This document shows positions 21,114 through 32,364 of a stretch of DNA of 64,000 bases, piece by piece. The notes beneath the pieces were generated by a model, which worked only from the letters and a program-made list of their open reading frames with translations, did no database searches and was not told the origin of the DNA. The DNA comes from Platerodrilus igneus (Eukaryota; Arthropoda; Insecta; Coleoptera; Lycidae), in contig JARFIW010001458.1 in assembly GCA_036346225.1 (NCBI GenBank), positions 3,658,001 to 3,722,000 of the forward strand, in the 5' to 3' direction. The translations under genes and the position numbers were made by a program. Position 1 is the stretch's first letter. Every line of letters begins with the position of its first letter.

Positions 21114-22682
21114 GCTGTGTTATCCCCTTTATATTAGGCTCCTAATAATCAAGCACCTATGATGTGGAATGTTAAGTTATGGTTTCTGCCCCAACTAGCT
21201 GATTAAATAAAGCAATTCTACAATACACAATAAAGTGATTAAATATTTACAACTTTAAAATTTTCCCCTTTTCAGAGTATTTACATACACCAGATTTATG
21301 AAATTGAAGCCAGCAAAACTAGCCTTTTTGCTTATATTTATGGACCTTTAAAACGTTCCAATATGCCTATTACCTTCGTCATAAATTGATCAATGAACCT
21401 ACTATGTTTTGTTGACTCATACAGATAAAATAATAAGTATTGAATTAAAACAGTTTTCAATAATAAATTGTATCAAGATTGCTAACCTGGAATGGTTCCG
21501 TAGTTCCTTCCCAGCTATGTAATCTGCATCCCCCAGGAGTTTTCGTGCCAAGTCTGAATATTGAGAGTCGAATTTGGAAGTCGACAAAAACCAAAATACA
21601 ATCGTTATTAGAATCCAATTCAATACATTAAAAATCCCATTTAAATTTTAGTGTTAAAGCCAGTATTAAAATACCAGTAATAGAATATTTTCATGTCGGT
21701 ATTAAACATTTTCCTTGTCAGTAATAAAACATTCTCCACATTAGTAATAAAAATACTTTCCATATCAGTAATAAAGTCAGTAATATAAGTCAGTGATAAA
21801 AGTCCTGTTTTATTAATGTTAGAAATGAATTTTTAATTAAGTCGTTATTTACTTACGTCTATAATAGATCGGCTTATGCGTTACACAATTTGTACACTTT
21901 CAAAATGATATTACTTTAATTTTCTTTTCACTGGTTACGTAAATAATTAGCACTTCAGAATATAGTCGTAGCCTAGTTTAAATGTATACTAAACTCGTCG
22001 CTTCATTCTTATCGTATTTAAAGCCTTACCTCTACCTTATTTTCATTCGTTCATTCAGGTATTGAGACGACACCTTTTACCTTTTATCTTTGTGTACTTC
22101 AGGATTTTCACCAATTATTTCGTTCAAATATTTGGATAGATGCCTGACTTACGTAATACTCTTCGCATATTATGGTGTTATTTGAGAAATTCCAACAATT
22201 TTCTTTTATTAAGTCACATGCTCAATGTTTGTTATTTATTGTAATCTAAACCGAAATAATCTGGTGCTTATTTATTTCCTAGTTAGTATTGAATTTTTGA
22301 ACAAATGTGATTCTTCATGTCACGAACGATTTTCTAATAATGCATAATTTAGATTGCGTATACGATAATATTTTTAACGCACTTGTTAAATATTTATAAA
22401 GCCAATTCATATAGATTTTTCGTTGATTTAATTTTGATGCATTTTGATGCATTTCCATATCTTATCTTAACTTGTAAACTACTTTTGGATATTTCTATGT
22501 TCTTATGCATTTAATTTCATGTATTTTTATATACAGTCTGCTCTCAATTAACAATATGTATAGTGACCTATTTACTCTTATAATATCTGGAATTATATCC
22601 TTTTGTTAACTGAAAGTTATTTTTATTTATTCTACGACCCCTGTGACTTAACCTAGCCCTAAACTACCCTATAATTATAGCA
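21114..22682 (-). repeat. Gypsy-B 3' LTR
   Basis: This is a 1569-bp direct repeat of 26388-27950. On the minus strand it starts TGCTATAATTATAGGG, similar to the Gypsy-A LTR start TGCTATGATAAGAGGG, and ends ACACAGC. The internal side is preceded by TTTTGGGGATTAA, the polypurine tract. Confidence 0.9.
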
Positions 22683-23840
22683 TTAATCCCCAAAATTAAA
22701 ATAATTTTTTTTGGAAGATATTAATTTTTGGCGCCCAACGTGAGACAAAATTCAGACTGGTCCAAAATTATTTTGTTTTTATTTTCTTTTACTATATACA
22801 CCTCTCCTACATTATTTTTACATCCCTATTCCTATTTTGATCTATTCTATACCTATACACTTATTCATTCTAAATTTTATTATTATTATGTTATTATAAT
22901 CTACTCATATTTTAAGCTCCTTTTGTCTATACTTTTCCTATTTTTATACTACCTATTATAATCTACTAATATTTCACTCCCTATTTATCCATACCTTTCC
23001 TATTTAGATATACTTTCCTATTTATCATATACTTTTCTTATTTTCACACTACCTGTTATAATCTACTAATATTTCACTTCTTATTTATCCATACTTTTAC
23101 TATTTACATACATGTTTCTCCTATTTATCATATCCTTTTCTTATTTTCACGCTACCTATTATGATTTACTAATATTTCACTCCCTACTTATCAATACTTT
23201 TCCTACTTACATATACTTTTCTTATTTATCATATACTTTTCTTATTTATCATCAATTTATACAACGTATCTTCATGTCTTCATGTTTCTAATAAACTCCT
23301 CCTATTTATCTATCCCAACTTATCTATACCTTTTATTATTTCTCATAAACATCATCTTTTCCTATAACCAATGAACTACTCCTATTTACATTAACCTATA
23401 CTACTCCTACTTATCCTAAACCTATCCTAATTATTATTAACCTATCCTATGCTTTATTGTTTTCTAATATTTCCAATTTGTACAATTTTCCATTCCTAAA
23501 CCTATCCTAATTTATGATGATATCCCGATTTAACTCTCCTATCCTAATTTATTAATATCCCTATTTAATTGTACTATTTGTCTATACCTATCCTAATTTA
23601 TGATAATATCCCTATTTAACTAATTTATCTTACAGTATGTACACTTTTCTTCATTATTAAGGGTTTTCTCTCTGCAATAAGCATATCTTTCTTGTTTCCC
23701 CTATACGCGCTTTTCTAAACTTATTTTCTAAAGTTAAGTTATTATCATAGTTTTTCCCCTTAATGTATCCTCCTTCATATCCCAAAAATTCTCTAAATTT
23801 TAACCTATTACTCCCAAATTCTTCATTCGGTCCCATATCA
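22683..23840 (-). repeat. Gypsy-B purine-rich 3' tail with roughly 100-bp tandem repeats
   Basis: This is non-coding on both strands: pyrimidine-rich on plus, A/G-rich on the element's coding strand. Units of about 100 bp starting with CTACCTATTATAATCTACTA begin at about 22948, 23048 and 23151, and contain the words TATTTATCATATACTTTTC and AATATTTCACTCCC. Farther right come shorter degenerate CCTATCCTAATTTATGAT repeats (23400-23620). At 22729-22746 the plus strand reads TGGCGCCCAACGTGAGAC, a primer-binding-site-like motif in antisense to the element. Confidence 0.75.
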
Positions 23841-24742
23841 TATTCTCATTTTTCAACAAACCAAAAGGAACCATTTCACACTTATACGTTTTCCCTTTTC
23901 TATAAAAACCCGACATATTTTCTTGATTTTCTTTCAGGTGGAATCTTATTAAACGTATTTGTGTCTACAACTTCTGATTTCTTTACACCCTCTGCTACTA
24001 TTCTGGATTTTAATTCTGTTATTTCTGAATTGTTCTTCAATTTTGTCTTTACCCTATCTTTCACTTCTTCTGAACATTTTAATTCATCATCAATATCCCC
24101 CTTTATATCAACTTCACCCTCAAATTGATTAATATTTAAGCAGCCTTCTTCGACTTCAATGCTTTCTTCATTATCCCATTTTATATATTCCCCCTTTACA
24201 TCTATTGCCTTTCCTTCGGCATTTATTTTTAATCCCAACTTATCAATTATGTCCATACTAAATATTGCATCTACTCTTAACCCTGGCACTATTATAAATT
24301 CATCCTCAAACTTTATTTTACCCATTTCACATTCCAGAATTATCATCTTGCTCACACTTGCAAATCTCTTGTTATTTGGTGGTATTAAATTAAACTTCCT
24401 AATGGGCATCATACTCCCTATTAACTTTTCGTGTTTAACAAAATCCTCAGACACTAACGACGCTTCTGCTCCCGTATCAATGAGTGTTCCACCTCTACTA
24501 TTTCCAATTTTCAATTTAATTATCGGTAATAAGCTATTATTCATCTCCTTTTCCATTTCACATTTTATATATTCACGCTGGTGTTCGTATCCATTAATTT
24601 TTAAGGGCTTACTTGGTTTGTCCTCTTTCAAAAATCCTGATTTGACGTAGATGGTCTTGCCCGACTCGTCACTTCTGCATAGGTAAGGTTCGTTCTTGTA
24701 GGTTATGCTGATTGTTCCCGATGTTGTGCTTGTAACGTACAC
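23841..24742 (-). pseudogene. pro: Gypsy-B protease with RT deletion junction
   Basis: This is the aspartic protease and linker. The active site GTLIDTGAEASLVSEDF is intact, followed by FSMDIIDKLGLKI and LNINQFEGEVD. The protein then passes from the linker (DTNTFNKIPPE) straight into SRKYVGF, which belongs to the RT motif after FWLIPL in the related Gypsy-C protein. About 110 residues of RT fingers are thus excised in frame. The frame stops near 23900, and a little more RT (a VPFGL motif) is readable to about 23840 before the tail begins. Confidence 0.85.
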
Positions 24743-26036
24743 TGATTTATGTTTCTGTCGTGATTCGTTCGCTCTGTTTCCCTTCTTGGCGTGTCTCTTG
24801 TGTTCCAGTTCCTTCTATAATTATTGTGATTGTAGTTATAGTAATTGCTTCTATAAAAATGTCCCCCATAATTTCCCCTATTATTCGATCTATTATTTTC
24901 TGTGCTTCTTTGCATTCTAACTAAGTTTTCTCGCTGTCTTGGTATCATCCTACCTTCCGCCACACGACTTTTTCCTAACTCATCACAACGTTGTAGATAT
25001 TTCAAGAAGATCTCCCTATTTACTATGTTTTGAATCATCTCATAATGTCTTATCTCCTCGCCAAAATGTCTCGCTAAGTACTTTATGGTTTGTGTATCTT
25101 CCATCGGCGGATCTAATTGCTTTGCTATACTGAATTTTTGTATGGCGTATAGTTCTCGTGTCATCCCTAAGTTCTGATTATATTTTCTAGTAACTAAATT
25201 ATCTCGCGCCTTGTATTGTTGATTGTTCCCCCAAAATTTTCTTAAAAATCTACTTTCAAACTCCTGAAATGTCCCTATCTCATTTTCTATTAAGTCAAAC
25301 CATATCTCCGCGTTTCCTTTCAACATTGATTTAACGAAATTTAAATTGTACCTTTCATCCGTTGATCCCTGTATTAATTTTCTTATATTGTTCAAGAATA
25401 CTTTTGGATTCACTTTGTTGTCTCCATAAAATTTGGAATACTGTTCAACTGAAATTTCCGGTATAATTATCCTAGTGTGTTGCCCCTGATGCCTACCCGC
25501 ATTTTCGAATTCTGATTTTAAATTACCTAATTCTCCATTTACATCATTAAGTCCTATTTCACAGTTTCCTTGAATTTCCCGCATCTTTTTACCTAAATCT
25601 GTAATCTGATCATTTGTTCCTTTTTCACACATTTACTGATCTAATTTAACTTTCCAAACCTCGTCCTTAACTTTATCTACATCGTCCATCATTCTAATGA
25701 ATTTATTTTCAAACTGTACCTGCATTTCCGCGATTGTTTGATTACTTTCTTTTAATCCGTCGCTTAAAATTTTTATTTCGGCACCTAACTTTTCTCCATT
25801 TTCTTTAATTTGCTTCTTGATGGCCTCTTGCCTTTATCCATTTTCTTCGTTAACGCTAATAAAATTAACATAATTTCTGATTGTTGCGATGTCTGTTGTT
25901 CTTCACTTTGACTTCGCGTCAATTTTTGCCCTTGCATTTCCATAGATACATCTTGTAAAATTACGCTTTCTTGTGACCTCATTTCCACCTCTTGGTTCCT
26001 TAATGCTTCACTGGTCTTTTTTATTCGTTTATCCAT
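24703..26036 (-). pseudogene. gag: Gypsy-B gag
   Basis: The N-terminal frame (25785-26036, start MDKRIKKTSEALRNQ) is polar and likely coiled coil. A frameshift near 25785 leads through a short heptad-like stretch to the main frame 24703-25632. There the capsid-like region reads ISVEQYSKFYGD, AEIWFDLIENEIGTFQEF and MTRELYAIQKFSIAKQLDPP. The tail is Asn/Tyr/Arg-rich (RGNYGGHFYRSNYYNYNHNN) without a zinc knuckle. It overlaps the protease frame by 40 bp. Confidence 0.85.
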
Positions 26037-26194
26037 TTTTTAAATTTTAAATTATTAATATTTCAAATTCCGTTAGATTTTAAATTCCTAACCCGTATTA
26101 AATTAAATATTAATTCGTGCCTCTACAAATTTTAATCTCTAAATTTCTCGCTCCCGCGATTTTTAATTTTTAATTTTCTTTTTGTGGTGTTCTT

Positions 26195-26387
26195 GCCCAT
26201 ACGCTTTGGGTCGCCATAAAATGCTGTGATATTTTTATTTGCCCCTTTGATATTGTAATAACATTTAGCCCCACGATTGGGTGTACATAAAATGCTGTGT
26301 TATTTCTATTGGGATCAACGAGCCCCTACGATGGGCGTCATAAAATGCTATGACATTTCTGCCCCACGATTTGAGCGTACATAAAAT
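26195..26387 (-). repeat. Fourfold LTR-end/PBS-like repeat of Gypsy-B
   Basis: On the coding strand, units combining an LTR-end-like AACACAGCATTTTAT with a tRNA-complementary motif recur. The motifs are TGTACGCTCAAATCGTGGGG (26361-26386), TGACGCCCATCGTAGGGG (26320-26345), TGTACACCCAATCGTGGGG (26267-26293) and TGGCGACCCAAAGCGTATGG (26195-26220). All resemble TGGCGCCCAACGTGGGGC, the complement of an insect tRNA-Lys 3' end. Spacing is 41, 53 and 72 bp. The copy nearest the LTR is in the normal primer-binding position. Confidence 0.75.
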
Positions 26388-27950
26388 GCTGTGTTACTCC
26401 TCTTTTATCAATCAAGCACCTATGATGTGAAATGTTAAGTTATGGTTTTTGCCCCAACTAGCTGATTAAATAAAGCAATTCTACAATACACAATATAATG
26501 ATTAAATATTTACAACTTTAAAATTTTCCCCTTTTCAGAATATTTATATATACCAGATTTATAAAATTGAAGCCAGCAAAACTAGCCTTTTTGCTTATAT
26601 TTATGGACCTTCGAAACGTTCCAATATGCCTATTACCTTTGTCATAAATTTATCAATAAACCTACTATGTTTTGTCGACTCCTACAGATAAAATAATAAG
26701 TATTGAATTAAAACAGTTTTCAATAATAAACTATATCAAGATCGCTAACCTGGAATGGTTCTCTAGTTCCTTCCCAGCTATGTAATCTGCATCCCCTAAG
26801 AGTTTTCGTGCCATGTCTGTATATTGAGAGTCGAATTTGGAAGTCGGCATCAAAACCAACATACAATCGTTTTTAGAATCCAATTCAATAAATTAAAATC
26901 CTATTTAAATTTCAGTGTTAAAGCCAGTATTAAAATACCAGTAATAGAATATTTTCAGGTCGGTATTAAACATTTTACATGTCAGTAATACAACATTCTC
27001 TACATCAGTAATAAAAATACTTTTCATATCAATAATAAAGTCAGTAATATAAGTCAGTGATAAAAGTCCTGTTTTATTAATGTTAGAAATTAATTTTTAA
27101 TTAAGTTGTTATTTACTTACGTCTATAATAGATCGGCTTATGCGTTACACAATTTGTACATTTTTAAAATGATATTACTTTAATTTTCTTTTCACTGGTT
27201 ACGTAAATAATTAGCACTTCAGAATATAGTCGTAGCCCAGTTTAAATGTATACTAAACTCGTCGCTTCATTCTTATCGTATTTAAAGCCTTACTTCTACC
27301 TGATTTTCATTCGTTCATTCACGTGTTGGGACGACACTTTTTACCTTTTTCCTTTGTGTACTTCGGGATTTTCACCAATTATTTAGTTCAAATATTTGGA
27401 TGGATGCCTGACTTGTCACGTAATACTCTTCACATATCATGGTGTTATTTGAGAAATTCCAACAATTTCCTTTTATTAAATCACGTATTCAATGTTTGTT
27501 ATTTATTGTAATCTAAACCGAAATAACCTAGTGCTTGTTTATTTTCTAGTTAATATTGGATTTTTGAACAAATGTGGTTCTTCATGTCACGAACGATTTT
27601 CTAATAATGCATAATTTAGATTGCGTATACGATAATATTTTTAACGCACTTGTTAAATATTTATAAAGCCAATTCATATAGGTCTCTCGTTGATTTAATT
27701 TTGATGCATTTTCAAATCTTATCTTAACTTGTAAACTACTATTGGATATTTCTATGTTCTTATAAATTTAATCCCATGTATTTTTATATACAGTGTGCTA
27801 TCAATTAAATCTCAACTAACAATATGTATAGTTACTTATTTACTCTTATAATATCTAGAATTATGTCCTTTTGTTAACTGGAAGTTGCTTTTATTTATTC
27901 TACGGCCCCTGTGACTTAACCTACCCCTAAACTACCCTATAATTATAGCA
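26388..27950 (-). repeat. Gypsy-B 5' LTR
   Basis: This is the 1563-bp partner of 21114-22682, with several per cent divergence by eye, so the insertion is not recent. It ends at AATTATAGCA and borders the (TA)n array directly. Confidence 0.9.
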
Positions 27951-27968
27951 ATATATATATATATATGC

Positions 27969-28014
<46 letters not shown>
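27951..28014. repeat. (TA)n microsatellite
   Basis: This is an uninterrupted AT dinucleotide run apart from one GCG at about 27967. It adjoins the Gypsy-B LTR end. Confidence 0.97.
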
Positions 28015-28018
<4 letters not shown>

Positions 28019-30186
28019 ATATAAGTTATTGCTATACGGTCTATTACTCAACTGATGGCATTCACAAAGGGCTTCATCAAAAATCGCAATTTTAAAATTT
28101 TTATATTGTAGAGCGGCCAAATCATATATTTTATTCTTTTGTACAATAAAATGTTCTTTGTTAAAAATAACTGCGTTGTACATTTTATACTTGTACAATA
28201 ATTAGGAAATTTTATTGAAAATATTCCCAGCTGAGGGATAAACTTTATCAAATTCCCAAACGTATAAATTAAGGATAGAATTCCACCAGTAGTATTAAGT
28301 TAATTAATATAAAAGCAGTAAATAAACCGTGTGCCCGTGTTGACAACGCACGTGTTATACAACGATAATAAATGGTCTCTGTTAGTTATATAGGCTTTGT
28401 TAGTTATTTCAGACATTAATTTATATGAGGATTTCATAATAAAAGTTAATTTTATACCTTTTGTATTTTTGAGAGATAGGGATTCTTTGAAAAGATTGTA
28501 AACCTCTTTATTTTTATTAAATTAGTTCTACACCTTACATGTGTGAAAAATATTGCATAAGCAAAGTCTTAAGATATTCTAATCCAACTGAAAGAATTAT
28601 TAAAATTTAGCAATGATCATCTGGCGAGTACTACGCCGTTGAAAAGCGTTCTACAAATTATTTTTAGTAATTAATTATTTTGGGACTTTCGTATAATTAA
28701 AATAAGTATATTACACATATTTGTGTCATCTAGTTTAAGAAATTAGACTTCTAAATTACCATTTTTGTTTTCGTAGTAATAGTTCTTTATCTTGAGAAGA
28801 GAATGGTAAATATAATTACGCACGATTTCCAATAGATATATCTCGCCCTCCCGACCAATCACGACGATGAAAATGAAGAATTTGTGATTTTACAGTTGAA
28901 GAAGCTAGCCACGATATTTGTTCCTGACGTAACCTCTTATTTTTTTCTACGTGTGTGTGAGAACGTATATACTCCTTAGCTAAGTGTTTACCAGTCGGTT
29001 CCCTTAGATAAGACCTTACCGCTATTTTCTGGTGTTCACACTTTTGTTGTAGATAACCAGCAAGCACCGCTACCAGAATATGGACTGAATCGGCAAACGT
29101 AGTTACGTTCAACTCTTAAACACATTATATTCGATGCCCAACTTGCCATTATACATTAATTTATAAAGTAAATAAAGTTACAATTAATTTACATTTTTAA
29201 TTTGAAACGTAAATTATATTGTTTAAGTTTGTAAGTTTTATACGATATATTGTGCCCTCTGTACAGGTGTGAGTGTAAGTAGTACATTCAACCATCAATA
29301 ACAAAAGTTGATACTAAAATTTATTACGGGTATTCTAGAAAGTAACATAAACCGATGCTGCATTATGCAAAACATACAATAAGGTATTTGTAAAACATTT
29401 CTTAGAATTTGGATTGTGAGTATTTGGTTTGATAATTATTTCCTGTAGCGGTTTACTTTTTTTGAAAACATTATTCACGAAACTTGATAGTGGGATTTAC
29501 TGTTCTAATTACTTGATTTAATAATTTATTGGTTTCAAAATATTTCTGAAAAATCAGTGGGTTGGACTTGATTGTTTATATCATTATTCAACAAAACAAT
29601 CTATTTGCTTTTAAAAATACTCTTTAACCGGGCGGTATATTAATATTTGTTGTGATTAGGATACATTAAATTCAAAAGGCTCCATTTTAATAGAAGCTAA
29701 TTAAAAATCAGAAACTTGATGATTTATTATGTAGTTCTTATTCTGGCAATTGATCAATTATAAAATAAAGCACAAAACTAAACAATCCGCTAGCATAAGA
29801 GGCCTGTTCTTCAAATTAAAGTGTAAAATAGTTGTTAATTGTGTGGAAAAAGTATACAAATTGATATTTAATTTTTGAATATTTGTTTATGTAAATAGTA
29901 GTTGTAAGACTGTAAAGAAGAAATATTTTACTTAGTGTTACATAGGAATACAGAATTTTGAAAAATATTAATTTAATAATTGATTGTAATTGTCTGTAAA
30001 TGTGTGGCTAAGTAATCATGATGCCTGAGTGCTTTTACTAAGATCTTATCTTCTTAGCTTTGAAGACTATAAAAGAGCAATTTTGACGTAGGTTTTTAGG
30101 ATTTCATTCATGGCGCTGATAGGCACTCCGGCATGCTGAGCAAGGTAGATAATCAGTCAGTAGTTGTAAATATGAAAAAGCTACAG

Positions 30187-30188
<2 letters not shown>
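28015..30188. other. Unassigned AT-rich segment between (TA)n arrays
   Basis: No family in this window matches it convincingly. It ends GCTACAGCA directly before a (TA)n array, the same kind of edge (CAGCA|ATATAT) seen at 27950, 32295 and 56489, so the right part may be another LTR. A minus-strand frame of 98 codons at 28816-29112 is open, but I do not recognise the product and give it little weight. Confidence 0.4.

Positions 30189-30218
<30 letters not shown>
30189..30218. repeat. (TA)n microsatellite
   Basis: This is a 30-bp AT run between CTACAGCA and TGTTATGG, both LTR-like termini. Confidence 0.97.
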
Positions 30219-30222
<4 letters not shown>

Positions 30223-32293
30223 ATGGATTCAAAGGGTTAAATTTGGGGTAAGCAATGCAATTTCAAACACCCTGTATAAAGAAACGAACAATTTATTTAC
30301 GCGTAAAATTTATTTTATTCATTTAATTTTAACGGACATGTATTGACGTAAATTTTATAATTAACGATTGAACAGTAATAGGTTCACAAAGAAAACCAGT
30401 TTTAAAAACAAATAGAAACGCATAATTAATTTAATTTATTTTAATTCAACATGTAATAACATTAGAAAACACACTGGGGTATATAAGATCAATAATCCCA
30501 AGGCAAAATGTTCGTTGTAGCAAACAAGGACGTCAGTTGTATCGAATACCGTAAAATATAGACTCCAAGAATTGTTATTTTAAACGGTCAATAATTAAGA
30601 ACACCTGCATATTTAAAAGGTTACCTTCTTCGAATTTATCAACATAATAAAGCGGGCTTCAAAGAAAATATTTCCAACCGTCAGTTGCTTCAAATAACAA
30701 TCTAACAAAGTTTCTTAAAAAGCGGAGTAATATGCTACAGATAGAAACTGGTATGAAAGCATTGGTTTTAAAACGCACGTATTCAATCCACGTGGAGTCA
30801 TACGACGCGGTCAGCAATATCGATTTTCTATAACTCAAGTGGGGTTTGGAACGCGACAGGGATAAAAATATTACAGGCGGAGTTTTATAACGACACAGAA
30901 TAGTATCATTGGTTGAAACTGGTAGTTTTACAACGGACGAACACGCGACAGGTGAAAGCGATTTTTCGGATTATATAGCGAGTTCACGAGGTGAATTTCT
31001 GGAAGCTTTAAGGCGGTTATACCGAAATTTGCAGAAGTATTATTTTAAAAGAAGTTTTTCGCGTGAAGAGTGGCCGAGAGGTAGCATTTTAACAGTATAA
31101 ATACTTTAAGAATATTAGCATCGCTTTCTTGGTATTCTTATCTTTCTTTGTATTTTCATCGCTTTAGACGTGAGAGTAGAAGCTTCTGAGTATTGAAAAA
31201 ATTTATAATTCAATATAAGCAGTATTAGCACTTACAACGTGGTAAGTTGAGGCCTTATAGTTATTAACGCGAGTAGTATAGAGTGGATTAAATTAACCGA
31301 GGTCCAACTAATACCATAACAAGCTAATAAAGCAATAAACAAAAGTATAATATACGTGAATTTGGATGCTGGGATAAAATGGTAATCGATAGCACGGAGC
31401 TTGGCGTACATGAGGTTATCATCTATAAATATCTGGTGGATTAGAGCGCATAGTCACTACGCCAAGGGGTTCTAGAGGATAGAGCATCATCGAAGGAGGT
31501 CGAGACTTGACGCATTTTCCAGGTAACTCATTTGAATTTGCTGTAATTTGATAAACTGTTGGAATTATTTGTAATGTGTATGTAAACTTTAGGGGTTATT
31601 TATGGTTATTTAACGTAATGGAAAAGATACGTGTACTTGACAATTATTAGGGTATTTTAAATATTGAAAAAAAGGTGTATGTGAAGCTTACTAAATTTCA
31701 TTACGAATTTAAATTGGATTGTTAAGGGTACATGGGTTTATTAGTTTTGTAGTAATTTCATGCAAGGTAAAAAGCATACATTAATAAGCTGGGTTATTAT
31801 GAGCTCACCATACTCCAGTGTGCAATAAAAATAGGGTATTATTTGGGGCCCATTTACTCATGTTGTGTTAAATGTGTTTGCAATTAAAAATTTAAAACAC
31901 GGACTTTACAAAAATATCACTTATTGAGTTGTAATTAGTTTACCAAACTGTATATATCTGTAAATAATTGTTTGTAAATAGTGGTAAATAAAGATTGTAT
32001 GATTGTTGTATTATTTGGTGATTTTATTGAATGATGTGTGAGTGGCAAGAAAGAATAATTGTAAATTTAGGTGGCCGAGAAGAGGCACAGCCGAGCTAGC
32101 CAGGGAAGCTGCTGAAGATTGTTGCAGCAGAATAAACGGGTAACAATATTTTTATAAAATTTTTTTTGGAAAATCAGTGTTGACACGGGCGATGTCAAAC
32201 CCATAAGTCCGATCACAGCAATCTTATGACAGCCGAACGTTAGAATTTGAATAGGTTTTAAGGAGTTCCAGAGACTGACCCCACGATCCACAG

Positions 32294-32295
<2 letters not shown>
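30219..32295. mobile_element. Solo-LTR-like unit between two (TA)n arrays
   Basis: The unit is 2077 bp, begins TGTTATGGATTC and ends GATCCACAGCA, with (TA)n on both sides. The start resembles that of the Gypsy-C LTR (TGTAACGGATCC). The ends also form an imperfect inverted repeat (TGTTATGGAT against TGCTGTGGAT). No coding capacity is apparent; the short frame at 30909-31100 is not convincing. A solo LTR is the simplest reading, and a non-autonomous LTR element is possible. Confidence 0.5.

Positions 32296-32361
<66 letters not shown>
32296..32361. repeat. (TA)n microsatellite flanking the Gypsy-C 5' LTR
   Basis: This is a pure AT run of 66 bp. It is the left-hand target of Gypsy-C; a matching run lies after the 3' LTR at 48816. 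Confidence 0.97.

Positions 32362-32364
<3 letters not shown>

Larger units (their letters stand above)
21114..27950 (-). mobile_element. Gypsy-B: Ty3/Gypsy element lacking most of pol
   Basis: It has two LTRs of about 1.57 kb (21114-22682 and 26388-27950; plus-strand termini GCTGTGTTA and ATTATAGCA) around a 3.7-kb interior read on the minus strand. Order is PBS-like array, gag, protease with intact DTG, a scrap of RT, then a long purine-rich tail. RNase H, integrase and most of RT are missing. It is bounded by a TATC/TA run on the left and by a (TA)n array on the right. Gag and protease are sister sequences to Gypsy-A. Confidence 0.9.

Noticed and set aside
22728..22961. Plus-strand frame after a TGGCGCCC motif, suggesting Gypsy-B might read plus
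   Set aside because: Gag, protease and the LTR-proximal primer array are all on minus, and Gypsy-A has the same motif at its 3' end, so the motif is antisense to the element.
27932..28198. Open frame through (TA)n, also at 32067-32409
   Set aside because: IYIYIY runs come from AT dinucleotides; no coding signal outside them.
28816..29112. 98-codon minus-strand frame
   Set aside because: Open and slightly GC-richer, but no family match and no flanking signals; mentioned only within the unassigned region.
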